A stretch of DNA of 23,605 nucleotides from CAYMJV01 sp964390545. GTDB taxonomy: Bacteria; Desulfobacterota; BSN033; UBA1163. Both the position numbers and the translations under genes were made by a program. The stretch is from positions 1 to 23,605 of the forward strand of contig CAYMJV010000045.1 in the NCBI GenBank assembly GCA_964390545.1. Reading direction: 5' to 3'. How positions within the stretch are numbered: position 1 is the stretch's first letter; every line of letters begins with the position of its first letter. Of the stretch, positions 7,561-15,403 are shown one piece after another. The notes beneath the pieces were generated by a model. That model had not been told where the DNA came from. It worked only from the letters and a program-made list of their open reading frames with translations, and ran no database searches.

Positions 7561-7604
7561 AATCCCCCCCAACCCCCCTTTAGCAAAGGGGGGAGAGGGG
7601 GATT
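7561..7604. repeat. GC-rich palindromic repeat with CCCCCCTTT/AAAGGGGGG arms
   Basis: A perfect 9-bp stem (CCCCCCTTT, loop AGC, AAAGGGGGG) sits inside outer arms AATCCCCC and GGGGGATT. It is a known type of dispersed intergenic hairpin whose translation gives the NPPLPPLLKGGWGG peptide often seen on mis-extended proteins. It lies 23 bp upstream of the cca start. It could form a strong RNA hairpin in the cca leader. Confidence 0.85.
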
Positions 7605-7704
7605 TGGCATTTGATAAAGTCCTTTTTTTATGATAGCTTATCTACTAAAAGCATAGTCGATTGATTAAGAACTTGTCAACGGAATAGCTGCAAAGGCACT
7701 GAAG

Positions 7705-8751
7705 ATGAGTAAAACCATTAGAGAGACCTTGGAAGAGAGGGAGAGGCTCATCCTCTCTCCTTGTGCAGCCTTTAGTTCAATGACCAAGGGGCGGCAGCGC
7801 TTTGAAGAAGAGTGTCCGCTCAGGCCGTCCTTTCAACATGATCGGGATCGGATCATCCATTCCAAGTCTTTTCGGAGGCTGAAACATAAAACGCAGGTCT
7901 TCCTCGCACCAGCGGGAGATCACTACCGGACACGATTGACCCATACCCTTGAAGTTTCTCAGATTGCACGGACCATCTCCAAGACCCTTCGTCTCAATGA
8001 AGAATTGACAGAGGCCATCTCTTTGGGCCATGACATCGGCCACACACCCTTTGGTCATGCAGGAGAGGATACTCTCAATCAGATTGTCCCAGGAGGATTC
8101 AGCCATTCCGATCAGAGCCTGAGGGTCGTCGATCTCTTGGAGAGGGACGGACAGGGATTAAATTTGACCTATGAAGTTCGCGATGGCATCTCGAGACATA
8201 GCAAGGGACGAGGGGAAATTCTCTGCGAGGATCGCGACAGTATGGCGACGACTCTAGAAGGTCAGGTCGTCCGAATCGCGGACATCATCGCTTATATCAA
8301 TCACGATATTGACGATGCCGTGAGAGGAGGGGTGATTTCTCAAAAGGATATTCCCGTTCGTTGTCTAGATTTTTTAGGTGAGACCCATTCAAAACGGATC
8401 AATACCATGGTGAACGACTTCATCACCGAGACCCTCCGTTTGGACGACGGGAAGTTGCATGTGAGGGAGGAGATTCTTTCAGCCATGATCGAGCTGAGGG
8501 AGTTTCTATGGGATCGGATCTATGAGAACGAGATGGTCCACGCCGATTTTCATAAGGCGGCCAAGATCCTGAGAGAGCTCTATCAATACTTCATGGAGCA
8601 TCCCGACACTTTCCTCTTTTTCATTGAAAAAGAGTCTCTTTACGATTCACGGGAACGGTGCATCTGTGATTTTCTGGCAGGCATGACTGATCGCTATGCG
8701 TTCAATCTCTATGAAAAAGTCTTTCTCCCCCTCCCATGGAAAATTGTATGA
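7705..8751 (+). CDS. dgt: dGTP triphosphohydrolase-like HD protein
   Basis: This 348-residue HD-superfamily enzyme is predicted to cleave dGTP or other dNTPs to deoxynucleoside and tripolyphosphate in the cytoplasm. The metal site is visible: H80 in RTRLTHTLEV, H109-D110 in GHDIGHTPFGH, and D193 in RIADIIAYINHD. The N-terminus has the typical RDRIIHSKSFRRLKHKTQVF segment (about 47-66). The length fits the short dGTPase-like subfamily rather than the 505-residue E. coli Dgt, so substrate range may differ. The start has only a weak ribosome site. The TGA stop overlaps the ATG of the next gene (ATGA), indicating translational coupling. Confidence 0.9.
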   Translation: MSKTIRETLEERERLILSPCAAFSSMTKGRQRFEEECPLRPSFQHDRDRIIHSKSFRRLKHKTQVFLAPAGDHYRTRLTHTLEVSQIARTISKTLRLNEELTEAISLGHDIGHTPFGHAGEDTLNQIVPGGFSHSDQSLRVVDLLERDGQGLNLTYEVRDGISRHSKGRGEILCEDRDSMATTLEGQVVRIADIIAYINHDIDDAVRGGVISQKDIPVRCLDFLGETHSKRINTMVNDFITETLRLDDGKLHVREEILSAMIELREFLWDRIYENEMVHADFHKAAKILRELYQYFMEHPDTFLFFIEKESLYDSRERCICDFLAGMTDRYAFNLYEKVFLPLPWKIV

Positions 8752-10127
8752 CTGCAAAGGCTCGGCGTAAGAGAGAAGACATCAAACCATCCAAGGGGGA
8801 ATCAATCCGGGTCATCATTCTCGGGGCAGGGGGAAGGGATTTTCACAATTTCAATACCTTCTTCAGGAGGCACCCCCTTTATCGGGTCGTCGCCTTCACT
8901 GCTACCCAGATTCCCTTCATCGCCAACCGGACCTATCCTCCGGAACTGGCGGGAGCTTATTACCCTGAGGGAATTCCGATCTACCCTGAAGAGGATCTTC
9001 CGCGCCTCCTCTCAGATACCCATGCGCAACAGATCGTCTTTTCCTACAGCGATGTCTCCCATGAAGAGCTGATGGAGAAGGCCTCCCTGGTCCTTTCCAA
9101 AGGAAAGGATTTTGTCCTCCTTGGTCCTGAAGAGACCATGATTAGAAGTGGGGTGCCGGTCATTTCCGTCTGCGCCGTCAGGACTGGGTGCGGAAAATCC
9201 GTCATTACTCGAAAGATCGCATCCCTGATAAAGAAACGGGGGCTCAAGGTATCAGTGATTCGGCATCCCATGGCCTACTGTTCCTTCAAGCCCGTTCTCA
9301 GGTTTTCGAAGATGACGGATGTGGATGAGGAGACCTGCACGATTGAGGAGAGGGAGGAGTTCGAACCCCTTGTGGGCATGGGGATCACCGTATACGCCGG
9401 CATCGATTATGAAAAGGTCTTGAGAGAGGCTGAAAAGGAATCTCAGGTTCTTGTCTGGGACGGGGGCAATAATGATTTTCCTTTTGTCAAGCCGGACCTA
9501 GAGATTGTGTTATTGGACGCCTTGAGACCCGGCCATGAGAGGCTCTATTATCCTGGAGAGGTCAATTTGAGGAGAGCGGACCTTCTCATCATTACAAAAG
9601 TGAATGAAGGGAGCAAGGATTCTCTGGAAAAGATTCGGAAGAATATTTCCCTCATCAATCCTGAGGCAGAGGTCCTGGAGGCACCATCGGTGACTTACAT
9701 GGAAGACCCGGAGAAGGTAAGGGGGAGAAGGGTTCTGGTCATCGAAGACGGGCCAACCATCACCCATGGAGGCATGCCCGATGGAGCAGGGGCCTCGGCT
9801 TGCCGAAAGCTGGCCGTGGAATTGGTCGATCCGAGACCCTATGCAGTGGGATCCCTGAAGCAAGTCTATGAAAAATATCCACATATCGGAAAGGTCCTTC
9901 CAGCGATGGGCTATTCAGAGGAACAGATCAAAGATCTCGAGGAGACCATCTGGAATTCCGAAAGCGAGGCGGTGGTGATCGCCACTCCCACCGATTTGAG
10001 GAGAAAGATTAAGATTCATCAGCCAACGGCAAGGGTCCTTTACGATTTCGATATTGACCTCTCAGCCTATGTGGAGGGGTTCATAAAGCGGGGTATCTCT
10101 CCCCGTGCCAGAGGGTCGAAGGGTTGA
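8748..10127 (+). CDS. cyclic 2,3-diphosphoglycerate synthase-like GTPase/ATPase
   Basis: This 459-residue protein of the cPGS-like family has an N-terminal Rossmann-like segment (GAGGRDFHNFN, from about residue 26) and a P-loop VRTGCGKS (about 144-151), followed by conserved blocks including WDGGNNDFPF and ALRPGHE. Archaeal relatives close 2,3-diphosphoglycerate into the cyclic anhydride using ATP. In bacteria the reaction is untested and the protein is often labelled simply GTPase. I start at 8748, where ATGA overlaps the dgt stop and GGA lies at good distance; an in-frame ATG at 8736 lacks a ribosome site. Co-transcription with dgt is likely, but no functional link is known to me. Confidence 0.8.
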   Translation: MTAKARRKREDIKPSKGESIRVIILGAGGRDFHNFNTFFRRHPLYRVVAFTATQIPFIANRTYPPELAGAYYPEGIPIYPEEDLPRLLSDTHAQQIVFSYSDVSHEELMEKASLVLSKGKDFVLLGPEETMIRSGVPVISVCAVRTGCGKSVITRKIASLIKKRGLKVSVIRHPMAYCSFKPVLRFSKMTDVDEETCTIEEREEFEPLVGMGITVYAGIDYEKVLREAEKESQVLVWDGGNNDFPFVKPDLEIVLLDALRPGHERLYYPGEVNLRRADLLIITKVNEGSKDSLEKIRKNISLINPEAEVLEAPSVTYMEDPEKVRGRRVLVIEDGPTITHGGMPDGAGASACRKLAVELVDPRPYAVGSLKQVYEKYPHIGKVLPAMGYSEEQIKDLEETIWNSESEAVVIATPTDLRRKIKIHQPTARVLYDFDIDLSAYVEGFIKRGISPRARGSKG

Positions 10128-10210
10128 CATTCTGTGTCCCTTGTGATAAAAAAATCTAATTTCACATGATGGTTATTCATTCTTCTTTCCTATCTTAAGG
10201 AGAACCGAGG

Positions 10211-11932
10211 GTGGCGAAAGAGATTCTGATCGGCGATTCGGACAAGGCGAACCAGAAGGAATTCCAAAAGATTTTTGGAACCAGCGATTATCACCTCGTC
10301 TTCTCCGAGAGCGGGGAAGATGTTCTCCTCCGGGTCAAGCTCTTCAAACCAGACCTCATCATCGCAGGGACGGCTCTCAGTGACAAGAACGGTTATCAAC
10401 TCTGCGAGGCCATCAAAGACGATCCGGATTTCGGATCGATTCCATTCATCCTCCTTCTAAATAAGTCTGAAAGAATTTCAGACAAAGACCGTGAGCGCCT
10501 CAAACCCGATGGGATCCTCTCCACACCCCTCCACGAAAGTCAAGTCCGTGCTCTGGTTGACCGGTTGTTGGAAGGCATGAGGTCCAAAGGGGGAGGGGTT
10601 TCCAGGAAGAAGATGGAGCTGGAAACATTTGCGGACATGGGAGAGGAGCGATTTGCATCGAGTCAAACGGGAGGGACCGAGGAAGAGGAGGTCATCGATC
10701 TCCTAGACGTTGTAGAGGACGTCGTCGAAGAACCGGAATCGAAGATGAGCATCGATGATTTCGTCGTTCCGGAAAAAGCAGAGCCCTTCGGAGAGATGGC
10801 CTCATTGGAATCGTGGGAGAAGCTCGGGGAAGAGGAAAAAGTAGCTGCGGAGGAGGGACTTGTCCTTTCTGTCGAAGGGGGAGAGGAGGAGACCAAAGAC
10901 TTCCCCTTTAAATTGAAAAAAGAGGCTCCTCCGCCGAAAGAACCTCAAGAGGAGGACCTTTTCGAGAAGATCGAACTGGAGGATATTCTCGAAAAGGTAG
11001 GAAAGATAGAACTTCCACCAGAGAGAGAGGAGCCTGCTGAAAGGGCGGTCAAGGTCTTGAAAGGGGAGCCGGCCCCGGTTCAGGAGGTTGAGGAGAAGCC
11101 ATTTGCATTCGACGAATTCGAAGTGGCCTTGAAAAAGGGCGTAGAGGTTGAGGTTCCAAGACAGGGACCACCCAAAGCAGAAGCTCTCCAACCTTTTTCT
11201 TTTGAAGAAATAAAGGAGAAGGCGACAGAGGAAGGAATCCCCTTAGAGATATCGATCGAAGAGAAGGTGGAAGCGATAGAGGAGGAATTCCCTAAAGAAC
11301 TTCTGGAAGACATGCTCAAAGAAGAACGATTGCAAGAGGAAAGGTTAGAAGAGGGAAAGCTGGAAGAGGAAGAGTTACAAGAGGAAGGATTAAAAGAGGA
11401 AGAATTAAAGGAGGAAGGGCTCCTAGAGGAAGAGCTGGAAGCAGAAAAATTATTTGAAGAGGAAGAACTCTTAGGGGAGGGGGGGCCTCTCGAAGAAGAA
11501 CTTCTGGAAGAGGCGAAACCACTAGAGGAAGAAACACTTGAGGTTGTTAGAGAGCTCAAAGAAGAAGAAAAGATAGAGCTCTTCGAGGGATTAGAGGCTC
11601 TCGAAACCCCCGGGGAGAGAAAGAGAGCCATCGCAGAGGCCCCGGAAGTGATTGCTGAAAGGACGGAAACGATTGGAGTCCACCGACTTTTCGAAACGGG
11701 AATCACTCCTCCGTTGAGGAGAGCGGACCAGCAAACGGAAGAGGTCATCTCAGAGAAGGTTCAGATGATGATGGAGGAGCTTGTTACAAAACATGTTCCG
11801 GAAATGACCAAGGACATTGTCCAACTAGCTATTGAACGAATTGAGAAGATGGTGCGGGAAATCGTCCCTGATTTGGCGGAAAAGATGATTGAGGAAGAAA
11901 TCAAACGACTGGAGAAAGGAGAAAAGGGATAG
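10211..11932 (+). CDS. pseudo-receiver protein with long Glu-rich region
   Basis: This 573-residue protein starts at GTG 10211 behind AAGGAG. Residues 1-122 have the fold pattern of a response-regulator receiver (KEILIGDSD start; KPDLIIAGTALSDKNGY), but the phosphoacceptor Asp position is G53, the switch Thr position is L83, and the conserved Lys position is T106, so it should not be phosphorylated. Residues about 125-500 are strongly acidic and low in complexity, including five-residue repeats at 371-415. The C-terminus (about 520-573, MMMEELVTKHVPEM onward) is helical and amphipathic, probably a coiled coil. The layout recalls scaffold proteins such as FrzS. It ends 19 bp before valS and is probably co-transcribed with it; function unknown. 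Confidence 0.75.
   Translation: MAKEILIGDSDKANQKEFQKIFGTSDYHLVFSESGEDVLLRVKLFKPDLIIAGTALSDKNGYQLCEAIKDDPDFGSIPFILLLNKSERISDKDRERLKPDGILSTPLHESQVRALVDRLLEGMRSKGGGVSRKKMELETFADMGEERFASSQTGGTEEEEVIDLLDVVEDVVEEPESKMSIDDFVVPEKAEPFGEMASLESWEKLGEEEKVAAEEGLVLSVEGGEEETKDFPFKLKKEAPPPKEPQEEDLFEKIELEDILEKVGKIELPPEREEPAERAVKVLKGEPAPVQEVEEKPFAFDEFEVALKKGVEVEVPRQGPPKAEALQPFSFEEIKEKATEEGIPLEISIEEKVEAIEEEFPKELLEDMLKEERLQEERLEEGKLEEEELQEEGLKEEELKEEGLLEEELEAEKLFEEEELLGEGGPLEEELLEEAKPLEEETLEVVRELKEEEKIELFEGLEALETPGERKRAIAEAPEVIAERTETIGVHRLFETGITPPLRRADQQTEEVISEKVQMMMEELVTKHVPEMTKDIVQLAIERIEKMVREIVPDLAEKMIEEEIKRLEKGEKG
11321..11455 (+). repeat. 15-bp in-frame minisatellite (nine units)
   Basis: Nine consecutive 15-bp units are related to GAGGAAGAATTAGAA and encode pentapeptides of the form E-E-x-L-x (EERLQ, EERLE, EGKLE, EEELQ, EEGLK, EEELK, EEGLL, EEELE, AEKLF). 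Further looser copies follow. The exact length of 15 keeps the frame when copies are gained or lost. Confidence 0.9.
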
Positions 11933-11951
11933 GGAGGAAAAGGTTGCATCG

Positions 11952-14624
11952 ATGGCTTCAAAGATCTTGGACAAATCTTACGACCCCCATCAGGTGGAGG
12001 AGAAGTGGTACCGTCATTGGATGGATCGTGGCTACTTTAGAGCGGATGAAAATTCAGAGCAGAAGGCCTACTCCATTGTCATTCCCCCTCCCAATGTGAC
12101 AGGTTCACTTCACATTGGACACGCCCTCAACAATACCCTGCAAGATATCCTGATACGATATAAAAGGATGCAGAATTGTACTGTCCTCTGGATGCCCGGA
12201 ACGGATCACGCCGGAATTGCCACCCAGAATGTGGTGGAGAGGCAGCTGATGGAGGAGGGCCTGGACCGTCATCTCTTGGGCCGAGAGAAGTTTATCGAGA
12301 GGGTTTGGAAATGGAAGGAAGAGTCCGGGGGGACGATCATCGGCCAGTTGAAGAAACTGGGAGCCTCCTGCGATTGGAGTCGGGAACGCTTTACGATGGA
12401 CGAAGGCCTCTCCGACGCAGTGAAAGAGGTTTTCATCCGGCTCTATCAGGAGGGGTTGATTTACCGGAGCCACTATATCATCAACTGGTGTCCTCGATGC
12501 CAGACTGCCCTTTCGGATCTGGAAGTAGAACATCAGGAGATCGTGGGAAAACTCTACCATCTTAGGTATCCCTTTAGAGAGGGAGATCGTTTCCTGGTCG
12601 TGGCCACCACACGTCCGGAGACGATGATGGGCGATACTGCAGTGGCCGTCAACCCCGAAGATAAACGATACCAGGGAGACCTCGGAAAGAAAATCCTCCT
12701 CCCGGTTGTGAATCGGGAGATTCCCGTCATCGCTGATTCCTATGTGGATATTGAATTTGGTACAGGCTGCCTCAAGATCACGCCTGCCCACGATCTCAAC
12801 GACTTTGAGATTGGCTTAAAATATGGTCTCGAGCAGATCAAGGTGATCGACGAAGCAGGCCGAATGAATGAGAATGCAGGCCTTTATCGAGGGCTGGATC
12901 GGTTCGATTGCAGAAACCGGATCATTGAGGATTTTGAGAGAGACGGTGTTCTGATAAAAATCGAAGACTACCGTCACATGATAGGCCACTGCTACCGATG
13001 CAAGACGATCGTCGAGCCCAATCTTTCCCTTCAATGGTTCGTGAGGACAAAACCTTTGGCCAAGCCCGCCATTGAGGCGGTCAGAGAAGGCCGCACCCGA
13101 ATCATCCCGGAGCTCTGGGAGAAGACCTATTTTGAGTGGATGGAGAATATCAGGGATTGGTGCATTTCGCGCCAGATCTGGTGGGGTCATCGAATTCCCG
13201 CGTGGTATTGCGATGCCTGCGGTGAGGTCATCGTAGCCAAGGAAGAACCATCCTCTTGCAAGAAATGCGGGTCCGATCAATTAAGACCAGAGACCGATGT
13301 TCTGGATACCTGGTTCAGCTCTGCCCTCTGGCCTTTCTCCACCATGGGATGGCCCAAAGAGACGAAAGAGCTCAATAAGTTCTACCCCACCTCTGTGCTG
13401 GTGACAGGTTTTGACATCCTCTTCTTCTGGGTAGCCAGAATGATGATGATGGGTTTGAAGTTCATGGGAGACGTTCCCTTTCAGGATGTCTACATCCATG
13501 GTCTGGTCAGAGATGAAAGGGGGGAAAAGTATTCGAAGACCCGAGGAAATGTGGTAGATCCCCTCGATCTGATCGATCGTTACGGTGCAGATGCTCTTCG
13601 TTTCACCCTGGCTGCCCTGACCATGCCCGGAAGCGACTTAAAGCTCTCAGAATCGAGAACAGAAGGGTACCGCCATTTTGTCAACAAGATCTGGAACGCT
13701 TCTCGCTTTGCCTTAATGAATTTGGAGGATTTAGGACCTGACCAGGAATCCTTGATTTCCAAGCCGAGTGATTTGAGCCTCCCGGATCAATGGATCATTG
13801 GAAGGTTAAACCAGGCGATCCGTTCCGTTGAGAAGTCGATAGAAGCGTATAAGTTTAACGAGGCCTCCCATGCCCTCTATCAGTTCATCTGGCATGAATT
13901 CTGCGACTGGTATCTTGAACTGATCAAGCCGTTCCTCTATCAGGATAAGGATTTGAAACAGAAAAGATTGACCCAGATGACCCTCCTGAAAGTTCTTGAT
14001 GGGATCCTTCGGATGCTCCATCCCTTCATGCCCTTTGTCACTGAAGAGATATGGCAGCGGCTTCCTCTGAGAAAAGAAAATGGGTCTATCATGGTGACGC
14101 CGTTTCCAAAGCCAGAGGAGCGATTCGATGATGAGGAAGCTGAAGAGGAAATGGGATTGGTGATCGAGATCATCACCGCCCTTCGGAATATTCGGGGGGA
14201 GATGAACATCCCGCCTGCAGACCAGGTGGATGCCCTTCTTCGTGTGAAAGGGAAGGGGGACAAAGAGAGGCTTCAGAGGAATCATTCCTTCATTCAAAAT
14301 TTAGCGAAGGTGAAGAGCCTGAGGATTTTGGAAAGGGTTCAGAAGCCTCCTTACAGCGCTTTCGCTGTCGTTCGAAACGTAGAGATATTCGTCCCCATGG
14401 ATCGATCCAAAATAGAGGAAGAGGGAAAAAGGCTCCAAAAGGAGATTGCAAAGATCGAGAAAGAGATTGCCTTTGTGGGACGCAAACTTGCCAATGAACA
14501 GTTCCTCTCCAAGGCACCGCCGGATGTGGTTCAGGAGGAAAGGGATAAGGCCGCCCAATACCAGGCCCTTCGAGCGAAATTGGAAGAAAATCTGAAGAAG
14601 ATCAGAGAAACACTCGCGGGCTAA
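11952..14624 (+). CDS. valS: valyl-tRNA synthetase
   Basis: This 890-residue class I synthetase charges tRNA-Val with valine. The HIGH motif is at 54-57 (GSLHIGHALN) and the KMSKS loop appears as KYSKT at about 526-530. The editing domain, two CxxC-type zinc pairs (near WCPRC, and WYCDACGE with CKKC) and the C-terminal coiled-coil arm (about 800-890, rich in Lys/Glu) are all present, so it is full length. The frame is open back to 11889, inside the previous gene, but MASKILDKSYDPHQVEEKW is the usual N-terminus; AAAGG lies 8 bases before the ATG at 11952. It follows the pseudo-receiver gene by 19 bp. Confidence 0.97.
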   Translation: MASKILDKSYDPHQVEEKWYRHWMDRGYFRADENSEQKAYSIVIPPPNVTGSLHIGHALNNTLQDILIRYKRMQNCTVLWMPGTDHAGIATQNVVERQLMEEGLDRHLLGREKFIERVWKWKEESGGTIIGQLKKLGASCDWSRERFTMDEGLSDAVKEVFIRLYQEGLIYRSHYIINWCPRCQTALSDLEVEHQEIVGKLYHLRYPFREGDRFLVVATTRPETMMGDTAVAVNPEDKRYQGDLGKKILLPVVNREIPVIADSYVDIEFGTGCLKITPAHDLNDFEIGLKYGLEQIKVIDEAGRMNENAGLYRGLDRFDCRNRIIEDFERDGVLIKIEDYRHMIGHCYRCKTIVEPNLSLQWFVRTKPLAKPAIEAVREGRTRIIPELWEKTYFEWMENIRDWCISRQIWWGHRIPAWYCDACGEVIVAKEEPSSCKKCGSDQLRPETDVLDTWFSSALWPFSTMGWPKETKELNKFYPTSVLVTGFDILFFWVARMMMMGLKFMGDVPFQDVYIHGLVRDERGEKYSKTRGNVVDPLDLIDRYGADALRFTLAALTMPGSDLKLSESRTEGYRHFVNKIWNASRFALMNLEDLGPDQESLISKPSDLSLPDQWIIGRLNQAIRSVEKSIEAYKFNEASHALYQFIWHEFCDWYLELIKPFLYQDKDLKQKRLTQMTLLKVLDGILRMLHPFMPFVTEEIWQRLPLRKENGSIMVTPFPKPEERFDDEEAEEEMGLVIEIITALRNIRGEMNIPPADQVDALLRVKGKGDKERLQRNHSFIQNLAKVKSLRILERVQKPPYSAFAVVRNVEIFVPMDRSKIEEEGKRLQKEIAKIEKEIAFVGRKLANEQFLSKAPPDVVQEERDKAAQYQALRAKLEENLKKIRETLAG

Positions 14625-14639
14625 ACAACAATCTTAAAT

Positions 14640-14735
14640 CCGAAGCACCTGCCTGCGCGAAGCCGCTCCGGCGAAGGCATGCGGAATACGAATTTCGAAA
14701 CGAGTTCAGATGTTCAAAATCAGAATGATCAAAAT
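14640..14735. repeat. composite repeat: GCCTGCGCGAAGC hairpin inside a TTCGAAACGAG-type repeat
   Basis: A GC-rich hairpin (TGCCTGCGCGAAGC ... GGCGAAGGCA, about 14650-14678) is followed by an AT-rich run built of TTCGAAA, GTTCAAAATC and GATCAAAAT words. Both are types of dispersed intergenic repeats, and the first appears to have landed within the second. Nothing coding is visible. Confidence 0.5.
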
Positions 14736-14754
14736 AAAAATGTAAGTAAGATGG

Positions 14755-14900
14755 TCTCGTAAAAAGTCTGGAAAGGCTATTTTCTGTCATTCCTGCGCAA
14801 GCAGGAATCCAGTCTTCTTAGGCGGTTAGAATTCCTCTGGATTCCCGTTCCCCGATTAAGGACTTCGAGGACAAGTTTCACGGGAATGACACCTTTTACG
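14755..14900. repeat. nested palindrome with GTCATTCC/GGAATGAC arms
   Basis: The outer arms CGTAAAAAG (14759-14767) and CCTTTTACG (14892-14900) pair with one mismatch. Inside, GTCATTCC (14786-14793) pairs with GGAATGAC (14883-14890), and GGAATCCAG (14804-14812) pairs with CTGGATTCC (14837-14845). This GTCATTCC...GGAATCCAG class of repeat is widespread in environmental proteobacterial genomes. Confidence 0.75.
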
Positions 14901-14930
14901 GATTCCTCAGTAAAGGATATTTGAAATTTC

Positions 14931-14979
14931 CTCTCACCCTTTCGTTCTCCCCAGCGGGAAGAGGGCGGGGGTGAGGGGG
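14931..14979. repeat. CTCACCCT...GGTGAGGG palindrome upstream of gatC
   Basis: A C-rich arm (CTCTCACCCT ... TTCTCCCC) is followed by a G-rich arm (GGGAAGAGGGCGGGGGTGAG). The same family recurs at 17374-17423 and within 18888-19032. It ends 17 bases before the gatC start codon, so the hairpin would lie in or beside the gatC leader. Confidence 0.75.
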
Positions 14980-14996
14980 CAAGAGGTGGCAATCGT

Positions 14997-15275
14997 ATGA
15001 AGATGGATATTGAAAAAGTGGCGAGGCTGGCCAGGCTTGAATTATCGGACGAGGAGAAGAATACCTTCGGGAATCAACTGGAACAGATCCTCACCTACAT
15101 GGAGCAGTTGAATCGCATCGATACGACAGGCGTGGAGCCCACCTCCCACGCCATTCCCATCCAGAATGCCTTCAGAGAAGATGAAACAAGACCTTCTTTT
15201 CCGCGGGAGGAGGTGCTGGGGATCGCCCCTGAAGAGGAGGATGGACATTTTAAAGTGCCAAGGATTATTGAATAA
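14997..15275 (+). CDS. gatC: Asp/Glu-tRNA amidotransferase subunit C
   Basis: This 92-residue GatC shows the family signature VARLARLELSDEE near the N-terminus, the middle helix ILTYMEQL and the GVEPTSHA turn, ending with the VPRIIE tail. GatC wraps around GatA and stabilises the GatCAB complex that converts Glu-tRNA-Gln and Asp-tRNA-Asn to the amidated forms. The start at 14997 has GAGG about 10 bases upstream; a second ATG at 15003 is possible. gatA follows after a 128-bp gap filled by an AT-rich repeat. gatB is not in the window. Confidence 0.95.
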   Translation: MKMDIEKVARLARLELSDEEKNTFGNQLEQILTYMEQLNRIDTTGVEPTSHAIPIQNAFREDETRPSFPREEVLGIAPEEEDGHFKVPRIIE

Positions 15276-15279
15276 AATG

Positions 15280-15389
15280 AAATGTCAAATTTCAAAATCC
15301 AAATGACAAATGAATTTCAAATTTCAAAATCAAGATTTTTGGCATTTGAGCTTTGAATTTGATTTGACATTTGAACCTTGACATTTGAT
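15280..15389. repeat. AT-rich repeat of ATGTCAAATTTCAAAAT-type words between gatC and gatA
   Basis: The spacer consists of repeated words (ATGTCAAAT, TTTCAAAATC, AAATGACAAAT) followed by their complements (ATTTTTGGCATTTG, GATTTGACATTTG, TTGACATTTG), so the two halves can pair. It is a dispersed intergenic repeat type, here inside what should be one operon. Confidence 0.75.
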
Positions 15390-15403
15390 ATTAAAGGCTA
15401 TTT

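Noticed and set aside
7539..7610. Longer N-terminus for the CCA enzyme
   Set aside because: The extra residues are a translated palindromic repeat, and homologues begin near MDISDI.
11080..11748. 222-residue Ser-rich frame on the minus strand
   Set aside because: It is the antisense of Glu codons in the pseudo-receiver gene, low in complexity and without a start context.
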